From: Candidatus Methanoperedens sp. | GTDB lineage: Archaea; Halobacteriota; Methanosarcinia; Methanosarcinales; Methanoperedenaceae | Reading direction: 5' to 3' | DNA length: 9,951 nt | Assembly (NCBI GenBank): GCA_023249275.1 | Contig: JAHFCV010000083.1 | Span: 1 to 9,951, forward strand | Part shown: positions 1 through 4,702 of the stretch, piece after piece | How the letters are laid out: each line of letters opens with the position of its first letter | Numbering within the stretch: the first letter of the stretch is position 1 | Made by a program: the position numbers and the translations under genes | Notes under the pieces: generated by a model | The model's database searches: none | Told to the model about the DNA's origin: nothing | The model's input: only the letters and a program-made list of their open reading frames with translations

Positions 1-234
1 GGCATTGAGTGAATCGGCAGGCACCTGGTGGTCAAAAAGAATAACAATCTTGCTCGGGTCCCATACTTTCTGTTTTTTCTTGCCTTTTACTATTTCCCTG
101 AATCCTTCAACTGCAAGCGGTCCTGTTATGTCGTGAGTCATGGCGCGGTCTATGTTTGCGAGGACAAATTCGCCGGCTTTTACTTTCTTGCCGCAGGCTT
201 TTGAGAGGATTTTTTCTGAGATTGTTTGGGGCAT
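1..234 (-). CDS. leuC: 3-isopropylmalate dehydratase large subunit (aconitase family), N-terminal 78 residues, partial
   Basis: Reading leftward from the ATG at 234-232 gives 78 residues, and the gene runs off the left edge. The N-terminus has the aconitase-superfamily pattern of archaeal LeuC: an opening segment with ISEKILSKACGKKV, then AMTHDITGPL near residues 31-40, KVWDPSKIVILFDHQVPADS near 56-75. The HDITGP and DHQVPADS forms fit 3-isopropylmalate dehydratase better than methanogen homoaconitase, which I recall as having DHNIPANT-like residues, but the two enzymes are close and the deciding C-terminal part is missing. The family holds a [4Fe-4S] cluster and, with the small subunit LeuD, isomerises 2- to 3-isopropylmalate in leucine synthesis; the cluster cysteines lie outside the window. 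No Shine-Dalgarno sequence precedes the ATG, and a TATA box lies about 28 nt upstream, which suggests a leaderless transcript. Confidence 0.85.
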   Translation of the reverse strand, partial: MPQTISEKILSKACGKKVKAGEFVLANIDRAMTHDITGPLAVEGFREIVKGKKKQKVWDPSKIVILFDHQVPADSLNA

Positions 235-257
235 GAAGGCTTATTGAGGGCGGGAAA

Positions 258-265
258 TTATTTAA
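258..265 (-). promoter_or_regulatory. TATA box for leuC, probable leaderless promoter
   Basis: On the minus strand TTAAATAA sits in the context GATTAAATAATTT. Its centre is about 28 nt upstream of the leuC ATG. Archaeal transcription starts roughly 25 nt after the TATA centre, so the transcript would begin at or just before the ATG, in agreement with the missing ribosome binding site. Confidence 0.5.
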
Positions 266-280
266 TCTTTTGGAGATGTG

Positions 281-314
281 TTCACCACAAAGGCGCAGAG
301 AGCGCAAAGGTGAA
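281..314 (+). repeat. CGCAAAG-family repeat block 1
   Basis: The block holds three degenerate CGCAAAG-like words (ACAAAG, GCAGAG, GCAAAG) at about 9-nt spacing, bounded by TTCACC at 281-286 and its exact inverse GGTGAA at 309-314. It lies just upstream of the leuC promoter and is the most diverged of five related blocks in this window. Confidence 0.6.
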
Positions 315-358
315 CTGCACGAAGGTGAAATGGTTCTTTTTTGGAGATTAGCTCCATC

Positions 359-640
359 TCAGGTTGGTTCAATCACAATTTTCTTTTCCCTGACAGCCAG
401 CTTTACGTCAGAGCCTTCTTTTAAGCCGATGACATCTGCAATCTCTTTGGGTATGCGGATTGCGAGGCTGCCGCCTATCTTGAAGGTCTTTCTTGTGAAT
501 AGAGCATAGAGGGCTTCGTATCCTTTCTCGTCTATCCATTCATCCTCGCATTTGGGGCAGACTTCTACGAGGGCGAAGATGCCTTTTTGGAGTTCTCGTT
601 TCTCTTTTTTCATGGGCGTTTCACATATTGGGCATTTCAT
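359..640 (-). CDS. Zinc-ribbon (YgiT/MqsA-like) plus AbrB/MazE-fold protein, probable antitoxin
   Basis: This gene encodes 93 residues. C3-x2-C6 and C28-x2-C31 form a zinc ribbon like the N-terminal part of YgiT/MqsA antitoxins. From about residue 53 the sequence is a swapped-hairpin AbrB/MazE DNA-binding domain, with IGGSLAIRIPKEIADVIGL, GSDVKL and a final IVIEPT strand. I chose the ATG at 640 rather than the one at 646: a GGAGG element lies 7 nt before 640 but only 1 nt before 646, and the 640 start gives an ATGA overlap with the stop of the upstream gene, so the two are probably translationally coupled. By analogy with YgiT-type/DUF4258 pairs this is the antitoxin, and its AbrB domain would bind the operon promoter. 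The use of AbrB instead of the MqsA helix-turn-helix is notable. Toxin-antitoxin function is inferred from architecture and pairing only. Confidence 0.8.
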   Translation of the reverse strand: MKCPICETPMKKEKRELQKGIFALVEVCPKCEDEWIDEKGYEALYALFTRKTFKIGGSLAIRIPKEIADVIGLKEGSDVKLAVREKKIVIEPT

Positions 641-891
641 TTGCATTCCTCCACGGTTATTATCCAGAGGGCTTTTTCTCTTATTGTAAACACGAATTTT
701 ATTTTTGTGTCGCCGATAGTGCTTTGCAAAATCCCGATGTTCCCATCCTTTTCAACAGGTTTGAGTATTTTGGCAGTTTTGATGTAATGTTTAACTTCGT
801 CAAGGCTTAATTCGAAGCGCAACAATAGCATCAAAGCAGCGTGTTTCTTGAAGTTTATGGGAAGTGTGTGGATATTATGCAATAATTTCAC
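637..891 (-). CDS. DUF4258-like small protein, probable toxin of a toxin-antitoxin pair
   Basis: The 84-residue product starts at a GTG (891-889); no ATG or TTG lies nearby in frame, and an AGGATA element just precedes it. The order resembles DUF4258 proteins: a KKHAALMLLLR segment (K-H near residue 17, R near 25), a helix with LSLDEVKHYI, then a C-terminal beta region with KIKFVFTIREKALWIITV. DUF4258 proteins are small RelE/BrnT-like folds often encoded next to YgiT-type zinc-finger antitoxins, and that is the arrangement here: the stop TGA overlaps the ATG of the zinc-ribbon/AbrB gene. The family assignment is by eye, and no catalytic residue can be defended. The gene shares its upstream region with the divergent gene at 1051. 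Confidence 0.7.
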   Translation of the reverse strand: MKLLHNIHTLPINFKKHAALMLLLRFELSLDEVKHYIKTAKILKPVEKDGNIGILQSTIGDTKIKFVFTIREKALWIITVEECK

Positions 892-913
892 TATCCTGTA
901 TATATTAAGGATA
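892..913. promoter_or_regulatory. Candidate operator: TATCCT-N10-AGGATA inverted repeat
   Basis: TATCCT at 892-897 and AGGATA at 908-913 are perfect 6-bp inverted arms around an AT-rich 10-nt spacer. The element abuts the toxin start codon and covers the expected transcription start, downstream of the TATA box at 921-929. This position suits a repressor site, and the AbrB-fold antitoxin is the natural candidate ligand. Binding is inferred. Confidence 0.45.
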
Positions 914-920
914 TACTTAG

Positions 921-929
921 TTTATATAG
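921..929 (-). promoter_or_regulatory. TATA box of the toxin-antitoxin operon
   Basis: On the minus strand the sequence is CTATATAAA, a near-ideal archaeal TATA element, about 30-35 nt upstream of the GTG at 891. The predicted start of transcription is near 897, which gives a very short leader. Confidence 0.55.
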
Positions 930-1050
930 ATTGCGGCAGAGAAAAAAGGCGCTGTCAAGAGCCGCGCGAAAGAAAGAGTGGAGACAGAGAATAGGAGAAG
1001 GCAGATACGAATCATAATAAATAAATAGTTAAAAACAATCGGAGATGTTT

Positions 1051-1461
1051 ATGAAAAAGAAAATATCGAAAGACATCGGAATAGTACTCAATTGGAGACC
1101 TGAAGACTTCGATTTGAACACTGCTTATGAAAATATCACAAATGAAGGAATGTATGCTTGGGGTACAGGACGAGTCACTCATCTACCACCAGAGGCAGAG
1201 GAACTTCCAGATGGGAATATATTGGGTCTATTGAAAACAACTGGTAAAAATGAGATTCTATATGGGGTTACTGTAAATGTATCACAGGAGTTCCATGAAT
1301 ATTTGAAACAACGAAAAACAAAGAGAAAACTTAGAGAAAAGCATAAAAAATATAGACCAAGTAATTTAAAAGAAGATAAAAGTAAGAATTTTTTATTTTT
1401 ATCAGATATATTTATACTCAATTCCAAGATTCAAGCAAATGAAATTATAAAAAGAAAATGA
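1051..1461 (+). CDS. N-terminal fragment of an interrupted gene; unrecognised, possibly PUA/EVE-like domain
   Basis: The 136-residue reading frame ends at a TGA (1459-1461). I prefer the ATG at 1051 to the one at 1045, because GGAG (1041-1044) directly abuts 1045 but lies 6 nt before 1051. I do not recognise the family. Visible features are an opening DIGIVLNWRPEDFD segment, an AWGTGRV motif near residues 37-43, a hydrophobic strand with EILYGVTVNV, a highly basic stretch with KQRKTKRKLREKHKKY, and a hydrophobic FLFLSDIFIL strand. The strand pattern loosely recalls PUA/EVE-type modified-base readers, a low-confidence guess. The same frame stays open after the TGA into the PD-(D/E)XK region, so this is probably the 5' part of one gene. 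It is AT-rich compared with housekeeping genes in the window. Confidence 0.6.
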   Translation: MKKKISKDIGIVLNWRPEDFDLNTAYENITNEGMYAWGTGRVTHLPPEAEELPDGNILGLLKTTGKNEILYGVTVNVSQEFHEYLKQRKTKRKLREKHKKYRPSNLKEDKSKNFLFLSDIFILNSKIQANEIIKRK

Positions 1462-1518
1462 GGAGCATTATCAGAAGGAGACCGTTCAGCTGTATTCATA
1501 GATATAAAAAAAAGTGGA

Positions 1519-2061
1519 TTGGACTCTAATAAAATAATAAATGTAAGTAAGGATTTTGATTCGTTTTCCGATAATCCACTTGTACAGATATTAGATTATA
1601 AAGAAGACGACCTCACAAGCGCGTTTCGTTTTTTGTTGAAAAATAACGAAGACATTGCTAAAGAGTTTTTTAAGTTATGTGGTATTAATAAAAAACCTGT
1701 TGATTTTGAGATATATTTAAGAGAAAAAATTAAAAATTCTAGAAAAACAAATATGCCCGACCTAACATTTGAATGGCAAGACGATGGTTCTGAGATTTTT
1801 GTGGAAGCAAAATTAAATTCTCCTGTTGACAAAAGCCAACTTAATAGATACTCGAACTTGTCTAAAGGAAAAGTTATTTGCATTACAAGGGCAGGGGAAG
1901 AAAAAGAGGTTAGAAAAGAGGTCAAAGGTGTTAAATTCAAAACGTGGGAAGATATCTATCGAATAATTGAAAAAATTTCAAATAACAATCGAAGCCAAAA
2001 AATGTTGATGGTTAAATATTTTCTGGGATATCTTACTTATTTGGGAATTTCAGTGAATTAA
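1519..2061 (+). CDS. PD-(D/E)XK nuclease-family protein, C-terminal part of the interrupted gene
   Basis: The frame can start at a TTG (1519), giving 180 residues, but that TTG has no usable ribosome binding site, and the frame is open back to 1462, immediately after the TGA of the preceding fragment. The residues from 1462 (GALSEGDRSAVFIDIKK) look like ordinary protein, so I regard 1051-2061 as one gene with a premature or recoded TGA at codon 137. Counting from the TTG, the nuclease core is visible: D81 in MPDLTFEW, then E96 and K98 in FVEAKL, and Q107/Y111 in SQLNRY, the typical PD...E-x-K...Q order of restriction-type nucleases. Before it, DDLTSAFRFLL and a helical region resemble the N-terminal part of PDDEXK_4-type proteins. 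A defence or DNA-repair role is possible but unproven. By-eye GC is only about 30-35 %, which suggests transfer. Confidence 0.7.
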   Translation: MDSNKIINVSKDFDSFSDNPLVQILDYKEDDLTSAFRFLLKNNEDIAKEFFKLCGINKKPVDFEIYLREKIKNSRKTNMPDLTFEWQDDGSEIFVEAKLNSPVDKSQLNRYSNLSKGKVICITRAGEEKEVRKEVKGVKFKTWEDIYRIIEKISNNNRSQKMLMVKYFLGYLTYLGISVN

Positions 2062-2106
2062 GTTCATTTAGTAAGGTAGTTCATTTTTCATGTGATTCAA
2101 AAATCA

Positions 2107-2114
2107 CTTATACC
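2107..2114 (+). promoter_or_regulatory. TATA-like promoter of the cyclophilin gene
   Basis: CTTATACC follows an A-rich stretch (AAAAATCA) that could serve as a BRE, and its centre is about 34 nt before the ATG at 2144. The predicted leader is about 8 nt long. Confidence 0.4.
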
Positions 2115-2143
2115 ATAACCACCTCTAAGCAATCGTGATAATC

Positions 2144-2572
2144 ATGCCAAACCGAACAGCAATCTTAGAAACAACAAAAGGAACAATCAAATTCGAACTC
2201 AAAGAATCAGAAGCCCCAATCACCACAAAAAACTTCATAGACCTCACGCAAAAGGGGTTCTATAACGGGCTTACGTTCCACAGGGTCATACGCAGTTTTA
2301 TGATTCAGGGCGGATGCCCTAAAGGAGATGGAACAGGCGGTCCGGGGTATTCGATACGTGATGAATTTCATCCAAAACTAAAACACACAAAAGGTGCGGT
2401 GTCTATGGCTAATGCAGGTCCCAACACCGGAGGGAGCCAGTTCTTTATCACAGAAGCACCACAACCCCACCTTGACGGGAAGCATTCTGTGTTCGGGCAG
2501 GTAACAGAAGGGCAGAACGTGGTCGAAAGTATCAAAAAAGGCGACAAGATTATAAAAGCCACAATCCAGTAA
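2144..2572 (+). CDS. Cyclophilin-type peptidyl-prolyl cis-trans isomerase
   Basis: The 142-residue product is a compact single-domain cyclophilin without signal peptide or membrane segment, so it should act in the cytoplasm, catalysing cis-trans isomerisation of X-Pro bonds during folding. Family motifs appear in order: APITTKNF near residue 26, FYNGLTFHRVI with the catalytic Arg, FMIQGG with the active-site Phe and Gln, MANAGPNTGGSQFFIT, and LDGKHSVFG near the end. The tryptophan that in human CypA precedes LDGKH and contacts cyclosporin is replaced by His (PHLDGKH), as in many prokaryotic cyclophilins, which would predict weak cyclosporin binding. I prefer the ATG at 2144 over a GTG at 2135, because cyclophilins start close to this point and a GTGAT element precedes it. 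A TATA-like element lies upstream, so the gene is probably monocistronic. Confidence 0.95.
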   Translation: MPNRTAILETTKGTIKFELKESEAPITTKNFIDLTQKGFYNGLTFHRVIRSFMIQGGCPKGDGTGGPGYSIRDEFHPKLKHTKGAVSMANAGPNTGGSQFFITEAPQPHLDGKHSVFGQVTEGQNVVESIKKGDKIIKATIQ

Positions 2573-2584
2573 CTTCCAGGCGAG

Positions 2585-2595
2585 TAAATATATAG
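2585..2595 (+). promoter_or_regulatory. Strong TATA-like element upstream of the flavoprotein gene
   Basis: TAAATATATAG is a near-consensus archaeal TATA box just after the cyclophilin stop. If used, transcription would start near 2613 and give the flavoprotein gene a leader of about 210 nt that contains the nested repeats at 2627-2806. A second, closer promoter around TTAATTTT (2772-2779) cannot be excluded. Confidence 0.35.
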
Positions 2596-2626
2596 CTCAA
2601 AAACAAAGAATTAATACAAGAATCAT

Positions 2627-2656
2627 CTTTGCGCCCTTTGCGTGCTTTGCGGTGAA
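2627..2656 (-). repeat. CGCAAAG-family repeat block 2
   Basis: On the plus strand three CTTTGCG words follow each other at exactly 9-nt spacing (2627, 2636, 2645) and end in GGTGAA (2651-2656). On the minus strand this reads TTCACCGCAAAG and onward, the same terminal motif as in blocks 1 and 5. It is the left partner of block 3, which has the opposite orientation. Confidence 0.7.
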
Positions 2657-2697
2657 TAAATAACACACCTCAAAGAATGGAAAACAACAAAATGGAC

Positions 2698-2776
2698 ATT
2701 AACAACGAACTAAAACGAACTCGTACGAACTCCGGCGGCGTGAGTTCGTATCAGTTCGTACGAGTTAGTTGTTAAT
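2698..2776. repeat. Long imperfect hairpin of CGAACT-type words, copy 1; possible terminator
   Basis: Two 35-nt arms (2698-2732 and 2742-2776) match at 29 of 35 positions around a 9-nt GC-rich loop, CGGCGGCGT. Each arm repeats the word CGAACT or its complement AGTTCG at about 10-nt intervals. A run of six T (2776-2781) follows the right arm, so in plus-strand RNA it could act as an intrinsic-like terminator or as a structured leader element before the flavoprotein gene. A second, more diverged copy lies at 6103-6170. Confidence 0.75.
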
Positions 2777-2784
2777 TTTTTCAT

Positions 2785-2806
2785 ACCAAGCGCAAAGAAC
2801 GCAAAA
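2785..2806 (+). repeat. CGCAAAG-family repeat block 3
   Basis: ACCAAG, CGCAAAG and CGCAAAA follow each other at about 9-nt spacing. The block is inverted relative to block 2, and together they flank the CGAACT hairpin. Confidence 0.55.
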
Positions 2807-2822
2807 TGTAGGTCAGTAAAGA

Positions 2823-3380
2823 ATGAGTACTAGAATCGCATGGGGAATCACAGGCTGCGGGGACTATCTCCAGGAAAGCCTCGATATAATGAAAGAACTC
2901 GCCAAAGAGCACAACCTCGACGTCAAGGTATTCCTCTCACAATCAGGAGAGATGGTAGTAAAATGGTACAAGCTCTTCAATGACCTGAAAACCAGTTTCC
3001 CAAAAACCTATATCGAAAAATCCCCGAACGTCCCGTTCTTAGTAGGTGATTTACAGCTCGGTAAATACGATTTTCTCCTGATAACACCTTCAACTTCAAA
3101 CACTGTTGCCAAGATTGCGGTTGGCATATCAGATACATTGCTCACGAATGCAGTGGCGCAGGCGATGAAAGGGAAAGTGCCGGTCTATATTTTCCCGGCT
3201 GACCAGAAAAGAGGCGAAATAACCACGGATTTACCGGGTGGAAAGAAGCTCACGCTTACAATGCGGGATGTAGATATCGAAGCCGTGGATAAACTTCGCA
3301 AAATGCCCGGAATAACCGTGCTCGGGCATCCAGATGAGATGAGGGAGATTGTCAAAAAGTATATCGAAAGCAAGAGGTGA
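2823..3380 (+). CDS. afpA: FMN-binding archaeoflavoprotein (AfpA/MJ0208 family)
   Basis: The 185-residue product belongs to the UbiX/Dfp-type flavoprotein fold, in its archaeal AfpA (MJ0208) branch. It opens with a Rossmann-like strand and glycine loop, RIAWGITGCGD (residues 4-14). The phosphate-binding PSTSNTVAKIAVGISD motif covers residues 89-104, followed by LLTNAVAQA and VYIFPADQK. AfpA proteins bind FMN and accept electrons from ferredoxin-type donors in methanogens and Archaeoglobus; a related protein with an added iron-sulfur domain reduces dihydromethanopterin in Methanosarcina. This copy has no ferredoxin domain and a single cysteine (C12), so I call it a simple flavoprotein with unknown partner. 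Its stop overlaps a possible GTG start of the next gene, so the two are probably co-transcribed. Confidence 0.85.
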   Translation: MSTRIAWGITGCGDYLQESLDIMKELAKEHNLDVKVFLSQSGEMVVKWYKLFNDLKTSFPKTYIEKSPNVPFLVGDLQLGKYDFLLITPSTSNTVAKIAVGISDTLLTNAVAQAMKGKVPVYIFPADQKRGEITTDLPGGKKLTLTMRDVDIEAVDKLRKMPGITVLGHPDEMREIVKKYIESKR

Positions 3381-3382
3381 AT

Positions 3383-4153
3383 ATGAAGGTCGGACATATT
3401 AATGGAGCATTGCCGACTGCTACTGCTGGTATCGTTCATTGGGTAATGGAAGATTGCGGAGATATATTTGAGCCAGGCATGGAGATTAACGATGTTCAAT
3501 TAGAAGCTCATCAACCTGTAATATTCGAGAGTTCCAAGAATGAAAGAATGTTAAAACAGATTTATCTTAACAAATTTGCATTTGTGGGGACTATTGAAGC
3601 TATTTTAGCGACCGATACTGAAAGAGTAAATCCAATTAGCAATTTTTTGAAAAAATTGGATCTCAGCGGAAAAGAGTGGCATGAGCAAAAAAAGGATATC
3701 ATGGAAAAAGGATACGATTCAGTGTTGAAAAAATCAAAAAAGCAAGCTTTGGGTCAAAATACGGTTGTGGATGCTATTCTTGTCGATTGCGGTATTCCAG
3801 TTAGATTTAACTATGGCAGCAGGGAAAGTCTGCAGCTTTTAAAAAAATGGGGATGGGGGCATTCTTTACCAACACTCTACCCTGAAATGTGGATAGCGGG
3901 AGAATTTGAGCTATACCTTTTAACATGCGTTGACCCTGGTTTTATTAGAAAAACTATTTCAGGAAAAATTTCGGAAGTTTACAGATTAATAAAAGACCCC
4001 GAAGACAAAGACTTTGGAAAAGTCTTAAAAATTAGTAGTTCAGAAGACCCTTTCAAAGTAGGGTTTAATGAAATATTTGTTACTATAGATGTAAATGAAA
4101 TTGGAAAATTAGGACATGATACCGAAGGTCGGATATGTGAAGTGTTAACCTGA
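3383..4153 (+). CDS. Unrecognised 256-residue protein
   Basis: I do not recognise this protein. It starts at the ATG at 3383 after AGAGGTGA; a GTG at 3377 that overlaps the afpA stop as GTGA is an alternative. There is no signal peptide or membrane segment, so it should be soluble. Four cysteines are spread out (residues 25, 136, 182, 252) and do not form a visible iron-sulfur or zinc motif. Conspicuous segments are VGHINGALPTATAG at the start, a central lysine-rich helix region (about 97-123), WGWGHSLPTLYPEMW (156-170), and an acidic/charged end. The tight link to afpA suggests a linked role. Base composition by eye is more AT-rich than that of afpA, so it may have a separate origin. Its end overlaps the convergent phosphoesterase gene by 9 nt. 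Confidence 0.75.
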   Translation: MKVGHINGALPTATAGIVHWVMEDCGDIFEPGMEINDVQLEAHQPVIFESSKNERMLKQIYLNKFAFVGTIEAILATDTERVNPISNFLKKLDLSGKEWHEQKKDIMEKGYDSVLKKSKKQALGQNTVVDAILVDCGIPVRFNYGSRESLQLLKKWGWGHSLPTLYPEMWIAGEFELYLLTCVDPGFIRKTISGKISEVYRLIKDPEDKDFGKVLKISSSEDPFKVGFNEIFVTIDVNEIGKLGHDTEGRICEVLT

Positions 4154-4699
4154 ATGTGTCAACGAGCTACGAGGTTTCTCGTATTCGAAATAACTGCATA
4201 CATTGTCTTTGCATCTGATAATTTTCCCTTTCACTGTATTTTTTACAATTTCAAGCTCGATAGCGCTTGGTTCCGCTATTCCCGGAACTGTGGCACTGCC
4301 CGGCGATAGCAGCAGCACATCGGTTTTTTGCACGATGGGATGGTGGAAATGCCCGAATACGAGTACATCCACGCCCATTTCCTTTGCAAGGTAGCGAAGC
4401 CCGTCTGTGCTTTCTGAAGTTAGCTGCCCTTTGTGGATTATCCCGATTCTCACATCCCCGACTTTAATGACCTTGCGCTCAGGAAGGAATTTCATAAGTT
4501 CAGGGCTGTCTGTATCCCCATGAACAGCAACGAGCTTCCCCAGACCTTGAAGCTCATTGTAGCACTTGATTGTTTCAAAATCCCCGGCATGGATTATGAT
4601 ACCTGAACGTTTCATTTTAGATACCAGGTCTTGAGGAAGATGTGCAAGAAGTGACTCTCCTTTTTTAATATGAGTGTCGGATAAGATGGTGAGTTTCAT
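4145..4699 (-). CDS. YfcE/MJ0936-type calcineurin-like metallophosphoesterase
   Basis: The 184-residue product has the order of the YfcE/MJ0936 phosphodiesterase family: SDTH (D8, H10), HAGD (D40), a GNxD-equivalent region that here reads HGDTD (60-64), IIHKGQ (H89), and GHFHHP (H117, H119), then PGSATVPG. These residues hold a two-metal centre that hydrolyses phosphodiesters; the physiological substrate of archaeal members is unknown. The usual metal-ligand Asn of GNxD is replaced by Asp (D62), and the common HGH signature is HKGQ, so activity or metal preference may differ. The ATG at 4699 lies 3 nt after the stop of the cPGS-like gene with only a weak ribosome binding site, which indicates co-transcription and coupled translation. 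The C-terminal tail beyond about residue 165 looks variable. Confidence 0.9.
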   Translation of the reverse strand: MKLTILSDTHIKKGESLLAHLPQDLVSKMKRSGIIIHAGDFETIKCYNELQGLGKLVAVHGDTDSPELMKFLPERKVIKVGDVRIGIIHKGQLTSESTDGLRYLAKEMGVDVLVFGHFHHPIVQKTDVLLLSPGSATVPGIAEPSAIELEIVKNTVKGKIIRCKDNVCSYFEYEKPRSSLTHSG

Positions 4700-4702
4700 A
4701 AA

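Noticed and set aside
341..356. Small GGAG...CTCC stem after the antitoxin gene as a terminator
   Set aside because: On the minus strand it is followed by a run of A instead of T, and the stem is only 4 bp.
1459..1461. TGA as a selenocysteine codon
   Set aside because: Archaeal selenocysteine is known mainly from Methanococcales, Methanopyrus and Lokiarchaeota. The context lacks a redox motif, and I see no evident SECIS element.
1458..1528. ATG at 1458 overlapping the TGA as ATGA, possible coupled start of the nuclease part
   Set aside because: It is in another frame and stops after 23 codons (MRSIIRRRPF...), so it cannot start the nuclease region.
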